Shown here in pieces: positions 7,443 through 15,048 of a DNA stretch of 28,424 nucleotides. Below the pieces are notes generated by a model. The model was not told the origin of the DNA. It did not search any database and saw nothing but the letters and a program-made list of their open reading frames with translations. Within the stretch, counting starts at the first letter, position 1; each line of letters starts with the position of its first letter. The position numbers were made by a program, and so were the translations under genes. This DNA comes from an uncultured Collinsella sp. (lineage in GTDB: Bacteria; Actinomycetota; Coriobacteriia; Coriobacteriales; Coriobacteriaceae): the NCBI GenBank assembly GCA_900548515.1, contig URKU01000018.1:1-28424 (forward strand), written 5' to 3'.

Positions 7443-8231
7443 TTACATTTCTCCGCCTTGGAGGGAGCACCAAGCACCTTGGGCATCCGTGGTGAGAATC
7501 ACCGGACCATCATTGGTAATGGCGACGGTGTTCTCGTAGTGCGCGGCGGGCAGGTGATCGTTGGTCGTAACAATCCAACCGTCGGAGCCCGTGCTCACAT
7601 GGTTGGAACCCATCGTAACCATCGGCTCGATGGCAATGACCATGCCGGCCTGGAGGCGAACGCCCCTCCCCTTCTTTCCATAGTTAGGAACGTTGGGGTC
7701 CTCGTGCATCACGCGGCCAATGCCATGGCCTACATAATCACGAAGCACACCGTAACCGTGAGACTCGGCGAGGGACTGAACGGCATAACCGACGTCCCCG
7801 ATATGGTTACCGGGAACAGCCTGCTCGATGGCAGCCTTAAGGCAATCGCGCGTGACCTCGCACAAAGCCTTGGCTTCGGGCGTGGGGGTGCCGACGAAAA
7901 ACGTCCAAGCGTTATCGCCGACCCAACCGTCGACAACGGCTCCCGTATCGATGGAGATGATATCGCCATCGCGCAGGATCATGTCGGGGTTGGGAATACC
8001 GTGGACCACGGCATCGTTGATCGATGCGCAAATGGTCCCCGGGAACCCGCCGTAACCCTTAAAGGCCGGGGTGCCGCCATGCATGCGGATAATCTGCTCC
8101 GCGAGCTGATCGAGCTCAAAGGTGGAAACGCCGGGGCGCACCATGGCTCCAACGTGGCGGAGCGCCATCTTAGATAGCGCTCCTGCCTTCTTCATCTGCT
8201 CGATTTGCGTTGCAGACTTAATCTTGATCAT
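7443..8231 (-). CDS. map: Type I methionine aminopeptidase
   Basis: Removes the initiator methionine from nascent proteins. The 262-residue protein is a pita-bread metalloprotease. The five metal ligands are visible at Asp95, Asp106, His169, Glu202 and Glu233, and the catalytic His77 lies in VVHGIP. It has no N-terminal zinc-finger extension. Its ATG overlaps the adk stop by four bases (ATGA), so the two are translationally coupled. secY-adk-map is the usual order. Confidence 0.98.
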   Translation of the reverse strand: MIKIKSATQIEQMKKAGALSKMALRHVGAMVRPGVSTFELDQLAEQIIRMHGGTPAFKGYGGFPGTICASINDAVVHGIPNPDMILRDGDIISIDTGAVVDGWVGDNAWTFFVGTPTPEAKALCEVTRDCLKAAIEQAVPGNHIGDVGYAVQSLAESHGYGVLRDYVGHGIGRVMHEDPNVPNYGKKGRGVRLQAGMVIAIEPMVTMGSNHVSTGSDGWIVTTNDHLPAAHYENTVAITNDGPVILTTDAQGAWCSLQGGEM

Positions 8232-8854
8232 AGACCGAGAGCCTCTTTGACATCCCCATACACGGTCTCGCGAGCCTGGTCACCGTTGACCGACTTGAGC
8301 AGACCCTGGCCACGATAGTAGTCGACGAGCGGGCTCGTGGACTTCTCGTAGACGTCGAGACGGTTCTTGATGGTCTCGGGCTTGTCGTCGTCGCGCTGAT
8401 ACATCTCGCCGCCACACTTGGGGCAGGTAGCATCGGCAGCGGTGCCGGTGTAACCGCATGCGCGGCAGGTGCGACGCGAAGACAGACGATCGATGATGAC
8501 CTCGGGGGCCACATCGACCAGAAGGGCGCAATCGATCTCGCGACCCATGGCGGAGAGCTCGGAATCGAGCGTCACAGCCTGGGCGGTGTTGCGCGGGAAG
8601 CCGTCGAGGATGAAGCCCTGCTGGGCGTCATCGGCGGCAAGACGCTCCTTGACAAGGTCGATCACGAGCTGGTCGGGAACGAGCTCGCCAGCGTCCATGT
8701 ACTTCTTAGCCTGAATACCAAGCTCGGTGCCACCCTTGACGGCAGCACGCAGCAGGTCGCCCGTGGAAATATGGGCGACGCCAAACTCGGCGACGAGCTC
8801 CTGTGCGACGGTGCCCTTACCGGCACCCGGAGCTCCGAGCAATACGAGGTTCAT
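8228..8854 (-). CDS. adk: Adenylate kinase
   Basis: Interconverts ATP + AMP and 2 ADP. From the ATG at 8852-8854 the protein has 208 residues. AGGAGG ends 7 nt before this ATG, whereas an in-frame TTG at 8860 would touch the ribosome-binding site. The P-loop GAPGAGKGT is at residues 7-15 and the AMP-binding TGDLLR near 31-36, with FILDGFPRN at 81-89. The LID carries four cysteines (130, 133, 144, 147), so it is the zinc-binding long form. Lies 18 nt downstream of secY and overlaps map by four bases. Confidence 0.97.
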   Translation of the reverse strand: MNLVLLGAPGAGKGTVAQELVAEFGVAHISTGDLLRAAVKGGTELGIQAKKYMDAGELVPDQLVIDLVKERLAADDAQQGFILDGFPRNTAQAVTLDSELSAMGREIDCALLVDVAPEVIIDRLSSRRTCRACGYTGTAADATCPKCGGEMYQRDDDKPETIKNRLDVYEKSTSPLVDYYRGQGLLKSVNGDQARETVYGDVKEALGL

Positions 8855-8872
8855 GAGCAATCCTCCTCTAGC

Positions 8873-10159
8873 CTATTTAAAGAATCCATCGTAATCATAC
8901 ATCTTGATCTGGCCTTCGAGCTTATCGACCGTGTCGAGCACGACGCCGACCATGATGAGGATGGACGTGCCGCCAAATGCCTGGATCAGATGGTTACCCG
9001 TGAAGGAGAAGATGATCGAAGGCACGATGGCGATGAGCGCCAAAAAGACAGCGCTGGGAAGCGTGATCTTGTTGAGCGCGTTCTTGATGTAGGCCGCGGT
9101 AGCCCTACCCGGACGGACGCCCGGAATAAAGCCGCCCTGCTTCTTAAGGTTATCGGCCGTGTCATCGGGGTTGAACACCATGGAGGTGTAGAAGTACGCG
9201 AAGAACACGATGAGGACAACGTTAAGCACCCAGTTGAGCCAACCGGTCGAAAGCGCGGAGGCAACTGCCTGGATCCAGCCGATGCCGGGGAAGAACACGG
9301 CAATCTGAGCCGGGAAGTACAGCAGCGCCGAGGCGAAGATGATCGGCACGACACCCGCGGTGTTGACCTTGATGGGCAGGTAGGTGGTCTGGCCACCCAT
9401 CATGCGACGGCCCACGACGCGCTTGGCGTAGGAGACCGGGATGCGGCGCTGGCCGCGCTCAAGGAAAACGATCAGCGGGATAACCAGCAGGATGATGGCG
9501 CAGATGATCACCATGGTGATGATGCCACCGGCATTGCCCTCGGTGCTGGAGAAGATAGCCTGCGGCAGACCGGCCATGATGTTCGCAAAGATGATCAGCG
9601 ACATGCCATTGCCGATACCGCGCTGGGTGATGAGCTCACCGATCCACATGATCAGCATGGCGCCCGCGGTGAGCGTGCCGATGATCATGAGGTCGAAGAT
9701 GATCTCGGGAGCGCCGGCGCCATTAAAGCTGATGCCGAAGCTCTTAAAGAGGAAGAGGTAACCCACGGAGTTGAGGATTGCCAGAGCCAGGGTGAGGTAA
9801 CGCGAATACTGCGTAATCTTTGTCTGACCGACCTCGCCCTCGCGGGCAAGCTCATGCAGGGAAGGCACGACGGCCTGGAGCATCTGGAGGATGATCGAGC
9901 TGGTGATGTAAGGCATGATGCCCAGCGAAAACACCGACACATAGCTCAACGCGCCGCCAGAGAAAAGATTCAGGAGGGCCATAGCACCTGCGGCGACCGA
10001 ATTGTTATCGGTCGAGAAAAGGCCCAGCATCCCCTGGAAGGGAATGCCGGGCACAGGAACGTGCGCACCAATGCGGTACACGACGAGCATAGCTATGGTA
10101 AAAAGAATCTTTTCGCGCAATTCTTTGATGCGGAAAGCATTCTTAAGACCATTTAGCAC
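8873..10159 (-). CDS. secY: Preprotein translocase subunit SecY
   Basis: Channel-forming membrane subunit of the SecYEG translocon. The 428-residue protein has the expected series of about ten hydrophobic segments. Family landmarks include RIGAHVPVPGI near the N-terminus, the GIMPYITSSIILQML segment, the GIGNGMSLIIFANI stretch and the cytoplasmic loop RRIPVSYAKRVVGRRMMGGQ with arginines that contact SecA and ribosomes. Its start codon overlaps the end of rplO by 7 nt, consistent with coupling in the spc operon. Confidence 0.98.
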   Translation of the reverse strand: MLNGLKNAFRIKELREKILFTIAMLVVYRIGAHVPVPGIPFQGMLGLFSTDNNSVAAGAMALLNLFSGGALSYVSVFSLGIMPYITSSIILQMLQAVVPSLHELAREGEVGQTKITQYSRYLTLALAILNSVGYLFLFKSFGISFNGAGAPEIIFDLMIIGTLTAGAMLIMWIGELITQRGIGNGMSLIIFANIMAGLPQAIFSSTEGNAGGIITMVIICAIILLVIPLIVFLERGQRRIPVSYAKRVVGRRMMGGQTTYLPIKVNTAGVVPIIFASALLYFPAQIAVFFPGIGWIQAVASALSTGWLNWVLNVVLIVFFAYFYTSMVFNPDDTADNLKKQGGFIPGVRPGRATAAYIKNALNKITLPSAVFLALIAIVPSIIFSFTGNHLIQAFGGTSILIMVGVVLDTVDKLEGQIKMYDYDGFFK

Positions 10160-10602
10160 GGCAGCTCGACCTTTCCGCCGGCGGCCTCGATCTTGGCCTG
10201 CGCAGAAGCGCTGACCTTGTCGACCTTGACCGTGAACTTCTTGGTGAGCTCACCATTGCCGAGCACCTTGACGGGCTCGAACTCGCTCTTGGTGATGCGA
10301 GCGGCCTTAAGAGCGGCACCGTCGATCACAGCGCCGTCCTCGAACTTACGCTCGAGACGCTCAACGTTAACGGCGGTGTACTCGATACGACGGGGGTTGC
10401 GGAAGCCCGGAAGCTTGGGCAGGCGCATAGCCAGCGGAGTCTGGCCACCCTCGAAGCCGGCACCCTTGGTGCCGCCAGAGCGGGAACCCTGGCCCTTCTG
10501 GCCGCGGCCAGAAGTGGTGCCGTGACCCGAAGAATTGCCACGGCCGACGCGCTTGCGGTTCTTGGTGGAACCGGGCGCGGGAGTAAGATCGTGAAGCTGC
10601 AT
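10153..10602 (-). CDS. rplO: 50S ribosomal protein L15
   Basis: Late-assembling large-subunit protein. It is 149 residues with the Gly/Arg-rich N-terminus (LHDLTPAPGSTKNRKRVGRG, then GHGTTSGRGQKGQGSRSGG) and a C-terminal beta domain (VKVLGNGELTKKFTVKVDK). The gene lies 3 nt after rpmD and overlaps secY by 7 nt. Confidence 0.98.
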   Translation of the reverse strand: MQLHDLTPAPGSTKNRKRVGRGNSSGHGTTSGRGQKGQGSRSGGTKGAGFEGGQTPLAMRLPKLPGFRNPRRIEYTAVNVERLERKFEDGAVIDGAALKAARITKSEFEPVKVLGNGELTKKFTVKVDKVSASAQAKIEAAGGKVELPC

Positions 10603-10605
10603 TTG

Positions 10606-10788
10606 CTACTCCTCTACAATCTCGACAAGGTGCTTGACCTTGAAGATCATGCCGCGGACGGACTCGTTGTCAGCAATCTCGCGAACCTCGCGGATCCTGT
10701 GGAGACCGAGGGCACGGACAGTACGGACCTGGTCCTGCTTGCAACCGTTGGTGCTGCGGACCTGCTTGATCTTGATGGTGTCAGCCAT
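10606..10788 (-). CDS. rpmD: 50S ribosomal protein L30
   Basis: A small large-subunit protein of 60 residues. It shows the family pattern IKIKQVRSTNGCKQDQVRTV followed by ALGLHRIREVREIADNESVR and MIFKVKHLVEI. It sits 2 nt after rpsE and 3 nt before rplO, so the three genes are tightly packed. Confidence 0.97.
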   Translation of the reverse strand: MADTIKIKQVRSTNGCKQDQVRTVRALGLHRIREVREIADNESVRGMIFKVKHLVEIVEE

Positions 10789-10790
10789 GC

Positions 10791-11315
10791 TTAGTTCTCC
10801 TTACCGACGAACATCTCGGAGACCGTCAGGCCACGGCGAGCCGCGACGTCCTCAGGGCTGGAGAGCTCCTTGAGGCCCTCGACGGCAGCCTTGATGATGT
10901 TGAGGCCGTTGTCGGTACCGAGGGACTTGGACAGGACGTTCTTGATGCCAGCAAGCTCAAAGAGGGGACGCACGGCGCCGCCGGCGATAACGCCGGTACC
11001 CTCGACAGCGGGCTTGATGATGATGCGGCCGGCACCAAAGTGGCCGAGAACCTCGTGCGGGATGGTGCCCTGCTCGGTCACCGGCACGTGGAACATGTTC
11101 TTCTTGGCATCGAGAGATGCCTTGGAGATGGCCATGGGCACCTCAGCGGACTTGCCCATGCCAACGCCGACGTTGCCCTTGCCGTCGCCAACGACGACGA
11201 GAGCGACGAGGCTCATGCGACGACCACCCTTGACGGTCTTCGACACGCGGTTGATGTAAACGACGCGCTCCTCGAACTCGGAGGCCTCGCGCTGCTGCTT
11301 CTGATTACGAGCCAT
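10791..11315 (-). CDS. rpsE: 30S ribosomal protein S5
   Basis: Small-subunit protein important for decoding accuracy and mRNA entry. The 174-residue product has the N-terminal double-stranded-RNA-binding fold (VVYINRVSKTVKGGRRMSLV, then GDGKGNVGVGMGKSAEVP) and the C-terminal S5 domain (GAGRIIIKPAVEGTGVIAGG and RPLFELAGIKNVLSKSLG). It lies 14 nt downstream of rplR. Confidence 0.98.
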   Translation of the reverse strand: MARNQKQQREASEFEERVVYINRVSKTVKGGRRMSLVALVVVGDGKGNVGVGMGKSAEVPMAISKASLDAKKNMFHVPVTEQGTIPHEVLGHFGAGRIIIKPAVEGTGVIAGGAVRPLFELAGIKNVLSKSLGTDNGLNIIKAAVEGLKELSSPEDVAARRGLTVSEMFVGKEN

Positions 11316-11329
11316 GTGCTACATACCTC

Positions 11330-11698
11330 CTAGAACTCGAGACCGGCGGCACGAGCACCGTCGGCGAGGGCCTTGACGCGGCCATGGTAGATACGGCCAC
11401 CGCGATCGAAGGCGACCTTGGTGATGCCGGCCTCGATGGCGCGCTTGCCAACGAGCTGACCGACCTTCTCCGCAGCCTCCTTGTTCGAGGTGTGGGTGCC
11501 CTTGAACTCGGCCTCGAGGGTCGAGGCGGAGACGAGCGTCAGGCTGGAGCCCTTGCTGTCGTCGATGATCTGGGCATAGATGTTGGCGTTAGTACGGGTC
11601 ACGCGAAGACGCGGACGCTCGGAGGTACCCGAGACCTTGCCGCGAACACGACGCTGACGACGCTTGAGGCCTTCCAGCTTCGCCTTATGCTTGTTCAT
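11330..11698 (-). CDS. rplR: 50S ribosomal protein L18
   Basis: 5S rRNA-binding protein of the central protuberance. It is 122 residues with the basic N-terminus (KRRQRRVRGKVSGTSERPRL), the NIYAQIIDDSKGSSL strand and the C-terminal FDRGGRIYHGRVKALADGAR. The gap of 75 nt to rplF holds a perfect hairpin. Confidence 0.98.
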   Translation of the reverse strand: MNKHKAKLEGLKRRQRRVRGKVSGTSERPRLRVTRTNANIYAQIIDDSKGSSLTLVSASTLEAEFKGTHTSNKEAAEKVGQLVGKRAIEAGITKVAFDRGGRIYHGRVKALADGARAAGLEF

Positions 11699-11726
11699 AC
11701 GTAAACTCCTAAAAAGGTTGATCTTG

Positions 11727-11748
11727 CCAGCACCTGACGGGGTGCTGG
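11727..11748. other. Perfect 8-bp stem-loop in the rplF-rplR gap
   Basis: CCAGCACC (11727-11734) pairs with GGTGCTGG (11741-11748) around a 6-nt loop. There is no adjacent T tract, so it is not a standard terminator. It may be an RNA-processing or translational control element within the polycistronic mRNA. Confidence 0.5.
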
Positions 11749-11773
11749 TCTTATGCGAGTGAGTCGGTTACGA

Positions 11774-12310
11774 CTACTTGGCGGCCTTACCCAGCTTGCG
11801 GCGGATGTGCTCGCCAACGTAGTGGATACCCTTGCCCTTGTAAGGCTCGGGAGGACGATGGCCGCGGATCTCAGCGGCGATCTGACCGACCTGCTGCTTG
11901 TTGATACCCTTGACGTTCACGTGGGTGTTGTCGGGAACCTCGAAGGTGATGCCCTCGGGAGCCTCGACGATCACGGGGTGCGAGAAGCCCAGGGAGAACT
12001 CGAGGTTCTTGCCCTTCTGCTGCACGCGGTAACCGACGCCGGCGAGCTCGAGCTTCTTCTCGAAGCCCTCGGAAACGCCAACAACCATGTTGTGGATGAG
12101 GGCGCGGGTGAGGCCGTGGCGGGCACGGGTCTCACGCTCGTCGTCGGGACGGGAAACGGTGAGGACGTTGTCCTCGACGTTGATAGCGAGCTTCTCAAAG
12201 ACATCGAGCTCGAGCTGGCCCTTGGGGCCCTTGACGACAACGTTGTTGCCGTTGACTGCCACTTCGACTCCGGCGGGAATCTGGACAGGCTTATTACCGA
12301 TACGAGACAC
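11774..12310 (-). CDS. rplF: 50S ribosomal protein L6
   Basis: Large-subunit protein near the factor-binding site. The 178-residue protein has two L6 repeats. The first runs MSRIGNKPVQIPAGV to about residue 80. The second contains the GVGYRVQQKGKNLEFSLGFS segment and the family end signature PEPYKGKGIHYVGEHIRRK. It lies 33 nt downstream of rpsH. Confidence 0.98.
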   Translation of the reverse strand: MSRIGNKPVQIPAGVEVAVNGNNVVVKGPKGQLELDVFEKLAINVEDNVLTVSRPDDERETRARHGLTRALIHNMVVGVSEGFEKKLELAGVGYRVQQKGKNLEFSLGFSHPVIVEAPEGITFEVPDNTHVNVKGINKQQVGQIAAEIRGHRPPEPYKGKGIHYVGEHIRRKLGKAAK

Positions 12311-12343
12311 GGTGATCTCCTTTCCTTCTACCTACCGAGCGAA

Positions 12344-12742
12344 TTACCAGACGTAAGCGATGATCTCGCCGCCGACGTTGTGCTTGCGAGCATCGCGGTC
12401 GGTCATGACGCCATGGCTGGTGGAAATAATGGCGGTACCAAGGCCACCGCGGACGCGGGGCATGTCGGCAACGCCGGTGTACTTACGCAGGCCCGGCTTG
12501 GAAATGCGGCGGATGCCGTTGATGACCTTAGCCTTCTTGGGACCATACTTAAGCGTGATGTGCAGAGTCTTCTGGGGAACGGTGTCCTCGACATCGTAGC
12601 CCTCGATGTAGCCCTCCTCGTGCAGAACACGAGCGATCTCGACGAGCTTCTTGCTGCTCGGCATGGAGACCGTGGCCTTGTTCACAGAGTTAGCGTTACG
12701 GATGCGCGTAAGCATATCTGCGATCGGGTCTGTAAGGTTCAT
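12344..12742 (-). CDS. rpsH: 30S ribosomal protein S8
   Basis: Primary 16S rRNA-binding protein that in E. coli also represses the spc operon. It is 132 residues: N-terminal DPIADMLTRIRNANSVNK, central KYGPKKAKVINGIRRISKPG and the C-terminal GGLGTAIISTSHGVMTDRDA signature. Any S8 autoregulatory target in this window would have to lie upstream in the rplE region; see the leader and hairpin features there. Confidence 0.98.
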   Translation of the reverse strand: MNLTDPIADMLTRIRNANSVNKATVSMPSSKKLVEIARVLHEEGYIEGYDVEDTVPQKTLHITLKYGPKKAKVINGIRRISKPGLRKYTGVADMPRVRGGLGTAIISTSHGVMTDRDARKHNVGGEIIAYVW

Positions 12743-12861
12743 ACAGATTCTCCTTCGTTCTTGATGAACACGTGCTCTTGGTTCTTCGCCGCCCTTAACG
12801 GCAAAGCCTTTTTAGCGCGTTTTCCCTGTTCCAAACTGATGCTTGAAACGCTGGTAGTGAC

Positions 12862-13047
12862 TTACCAGCTGGCCTTCTTAACGCCGGGAAGCTCGCCCTT
12901 GAGTGCAAGCTCGCGGAAGCAGACACGGCACAGGCCGAACTTGCGGTACACAGAGTGCGGACGGCCGCAGCGCTGGCAGCGCGTGTACTCACGAGTAGAG
13001 AACTTCTGCTTGCGATTGCACTTGACGATCATCGATGTCTTAGCCAC
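12862..13047 (-). CDS. rpsN: 30S ribosomal protein S14, zinc-binding type Z
   Basis: Head protein of the small subunit. The 61-residue length and the ligands Cys24, Cys27, Cys40 and Cys43 identify the short zinc-binding form (rpsZ/rpsN type Z). The sequence reads YTRCQRCGRPHSVYRKFGLC across the finger. AGGAGG precedes the ATG. Flanked by gaps of 79 nt to rplE and 119 nt to rpsH, the loosest spacing in the 5' half of the operon. Confidence 0.97.
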   Translation of the reverse strand: MAKTSMIVKCNRKQKFSTREYTRCQRCGRPHSVYRKFGLCRVCFRELALKGELPGVKKASW

Positions 13048-13081
13048 TTATATCCTCCTCACATAGAGTATTGTTCGCCCC

Positions 13082-13111
13082 AAGCGCCGCCCCCTTGTGG
13101 GAACGGCGCTT
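13082..13111. other. Stem-loop in the rplE-rpsN gap
   Basis: AAGCGCCG (13082-13089) pairs with CGGCGCTT (13104-13111). A CCC/GGG inner pairing could extend it. There is no T tract. Located between rplE and rpsN, it is a candidate for mRNA processing or ribosomal-protein binding. Confidence 0.45.
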
Positions 13112-13126
13112 ATAGGGCAGGTGAAC

Positions 13127-13684
13127 CTATTTCTTGAACGGGAAACCGAAGGCGTCCAGAAGGGCCTTGGCCTCCTCATCGGTGTTGGCGGTGGTCACGA
13201 AAGTGATGTCCATACCACGCTGGTGATCGACGGAGTCGAAGTCGATCTCGGGGAAGATGAGCTGCTCGGTGACGCCCATGGAGAAGTTACCACGGCCGTC
13301 GAAGCTCTTGGCGGAGATGCCGCGGAAGTCGCGGATACGGGGGATCGCGACGGAGGTCAGACGATCGAAGAACTCCCACATACGGTCGCCACGCAGGGTA
13401 ACCTTGCAGCCGATCGGCATACCGGCGCGCAGGCGGAAGGTAGCGATGGACTTGCGGGCACGGGTGATCATCGGCTGCTGACCGGTGATGGCGCGCAGGT
13501 CGCGCACGGCACCGTCGATGGCCTTGGAATCGGTAGCGGCCTCGCCGACACCCATGTTCACGACGATCTTCTCAAACTTGGGGATCATCATGACGTTCTC
13601 GTACTGGAACTTGTCCTGAAGCTGCTGCTTGACCTCGTTGTTGTACTTGGTCTTCAGACGCGGCACATACTTCTCTTCTGCCAT
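13127..13684 (-). CDS. rplE: 50S ribosomal protein L5
   Basis: 5S rRNA-binding protein of the central protuberance. The 185-residue product carries the family segments PKFEKIVVNMGVGEA, then ITGQQPMITRARKSIATFRL with GMPIGCKVTLRG, and the C-terminal ITFVTTANTDEEAKALLDAF. AAGGAG sits 6 nt before the ATG. In nearly all bacteria rplN and rplX lie directly upstream. Here the next 300 nt are non-coding and the next gene is xdhC-like, so rplE is the first gene of its transcription unit in this window. Confidence 0.98.
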   Translation of the reverse strand: MAEEKYVPRLKTKYNNEVKQQLQDKFQYENVMMIPKFEKIVVNMGVGEAATDSKAIDGAVRDLRAITGQQPMITRARKSIATFRLRAGMPIGCKVTLRGDRMWEFFDRLTSVAIPRIRDFRGISAKSFDGRGNFSMGVTEQLIFPEIDFDSVDHQRGMDITFVTTANTDEEAKALLDAFGFPFKK

Positions 13685-13744
13685 TGTTCACTCCTTCTTG
13701 GGGTTTTAAGCACGGGGCGTGGCCACGATGGGTTGTCCTCGTGC

Positions 13745-13804
13745 CTCCTGGCTGCATCCGCGCCGCTCATGGCATTTTGCGGTTTGGACTCGACGCAGCA
13801 GGAG
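13745..13804 (-). promoter_or_regulatory. Possible structured 5' leader of rplE
   Basis: CTCCTG plus CTGC (13745-13755, one unpaired base between) is complementary to GCAG plus CAGGAG (13795-13804), giving about 10 paired bases around a loop of about 40 nt. It would lie in the roughly 130-nt leader between the candidate promoter and the rplE start. It may be a ribosomal-protein autoregulatory site. This is inference from pairing only. Confidence 0.35.
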
Positions 13805-13821
13805 CCGACAAAACAATCGGT

Positions 13822-13850
13822 ACTATACGCGCATCGGGAGCGTATTTCCA
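13822..13850 (-). promoter_or_regulatory. Candidate promoter for the rplE-rplQ operon
   Basis: On the minus strand TGGAAA (-35-like, plus-strand 13845-13850) is followed after exactly 17 nt by TATAGT (-10-like, 13822-13827). It lies about 140 nt upstream of rplE, where no upstream ribosomal gene can drive transcription. Confidence 0.5.
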
Positions 13851-13912
13851 GAAAAACCTCGTCTGCCTGCACAACTCCACAACTCCCCCGCACAAATGGG
13901 TCCCAAAAAGCT

Positions 13913-13977
13913 GTTGCGGTGAAATAGGGACTGTTTGGCGGCCTAACAGGCTTAAACAGTCCGTATTTCACCGCAAC
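13913..13977. repeat. Palindromic repeat element, copy 1
   Basis: Two 24-nt inverted arms (13913-13936 and 13954-13977) begin GTTGCGGTGAAATA and end with GGACTGTTT. They differ at one base and surround a 17-nt centre with its own small GCCT/AGGC stem. The same arms recur at 16691-16769. On the minus strand T5 follows 3 nt after the hairpin, so this copy could terminate transcription from xdhC. It resembles a genome-dispersed REP/MITE-like unit. Confidence 0.85.
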
Positions 13978-13995
13978 TTATTGGTGGGGATGCGA

Positions 13996-15039
13996 TTAGC
14001 GCTTGCGGGGGACGAGTTTGGTGCGGCGCAGGTGGATCATCTCGGCGGCGATGGAGATGGCGATCTCCTCGGGGTCCTCGGCCTCGATGGCAACGCCGAT
14101 CGGAAGGTGCAGCTCGTCGATCTGGTCCTGCGTAAAGCCTTCCTGCTCCAGGCGGGCGCGCACAAAGGCCGTCTTGCGGCGCGAACCCAGACAGCCCAGG
14201 TAGGCAGGCTTGGCACGCATGGCCTGAATCACCACGTCGATATCGGACTTGTGACCCGCCGTGGCGACGACCACCAAGTCGCGCGGACCGATGGGACACA
14301 GCTCGCTCAGGTTCTTGTAATCGACCAGGCGACGATCGTAGACACCGGGCACCCATTCGGGCGTCAACGTGCCGGGGCGGTCATCGCAGGCCACGACGGC
14401 AAAGCCCGCCGCCGTGAGCACGCGCGCCGTCGCGGCGCCCACGTGTCCGCAGCCAAAGATGTAGGTCAGGCCCTCGGGGCAGAGCGTCTCGACGTGCGCC
14501 GCGGGAATCTCGGAGGCGGCGTTAGTGTAGGTGACGTTACTCCCCTCCTCCACCAGTGAAAGCCCGGGGCAGCCCGCAATGGTATGGCGCGATGCCTCGC
14601 CATGGTACTCGGCCACATCGCCCTCGAGCGCGCTCGCGATAAACGGTTCAAAGTCGATGACGAAGTCGCCGATGCGCCGATAGACCAAGACGTCGGCAAT
14701 TTCCTGGAACAACGGTGCCTGGGTCGCATCCAGATGTAGGTAGCACAGGCAGATGGCTCCGCCGCAGATCATGCCGGTATCGGAGTTCTCGCCGCCCATG
14801 GTGTAGCGGACCAGACGCGATTGCCCCGCGGCCAGCAGCTCTCGCGCCTCGTCCAGCGCAAAGAGCTCGATCTTGCCGCCGCCGATGGTGCCCGCCTGGC
14901 TACCGTCGGCAAAGACGGCCATCCAGGCGCCCACGCCGCGCGGCGACGACCCCGCCGTGCCGGCTACGACCACGAGCTCGCACGTCTCGCCAGCACGCAG
15001 GGCGACAAGCGCCGCATTCACAACATCGAGCTTTTCCAT
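13996..15039 (-). CDS. xdhC: XdhC/CoxI family molybdenum hydroxylase maturation protein
   Basis: XdhC-type proteins bind molybdenum cofactor, help sulfurate it and deliver it to xanthine dehydrogenase-like enzymes. The 347-residue protein has the XdhC_CoxI N-terminal domain: GTAGSSPRGVGAWMAVFADG, then GTIGGGKIE and GMICGGAICL with the conserved cysteine. It also has a C-terminal Rossmann domain (IFGCGHVGAATARVLTAAGF, then GCLGSRRK and LPIGVAIEAEDPEEIAISIAAE). AAGG precedes the ATG, which lies 9 nt after yqeB, so the two are co-transcribed. No molybdenum hydroxylase structural gene lies next to it; the partner enzyme must be elsewhere. Confidence 0.9.
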   Translation of the reverse strand: MEKLDVVNAALVALRAGETCELVVVAGTAGSSPRGVGAWMAVFADGSQAGTIGGGKIELFALDEARELLAAGQSRLVRYTMGGENSDTGMICGGAICLCYLHLDATQAPLFQEIADVLVYRRIGDFVIDFEPFIASALEGDVAEYHGEASRHTIAGCPGLSLVEEGSNVTYTNAASEIPAAHVETLCPEGLTYIFGCGHVGAATARVLTAAGFAVVACDDRPGTLTPEWVPGVYDRRLVDYKNLSELCPIGPRDLVVVATAGHKSDIDVVIQAMRAKPAYLGCLGSRRKTAFVRARLEQEGFTQDQIDELHLPIGVAIEAEDPEEIAISIAAEMIHLRRTKLVPRKR

Positions 15040-15048
15040 TGCCGCCTT

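Larger units (their letters stand above)
13685..13995. other. Gene-free 311-nt gap where rplX/rplN would be expected
   Basis: No rplX or rplN remnant is seen in any frame. From left to right the gap holds the rplE ribosome-binding site and a leader with an inverted repeat. Next come a candidate rplE promoter and a palindromic repeat, and then the downstream flank of the xdhC-like gene. Confidence 0.8.

Noticed and set aside
8771..10156. A 461-codon plus-strand frame opposite secY and adk
   Set aside because: Composition is extremely Asp/His/Arg-rich as expected from the complement of membrane-protein codons; secY on the other strand is certain.
11753..13066. A 437-codon plus-strand frame opposite rplF, rpsH and rpsN
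   Set aside because: It spans three real genes and their gaps on the other strand and resembles no protein family.
13654..13971. A 105-codon minus-strand frame running through the palindromic repeat into rplE
   Set aside because: Its first part is simply translation of the repeat arm and it overlaps the rplE start in another frame; no homology seen.
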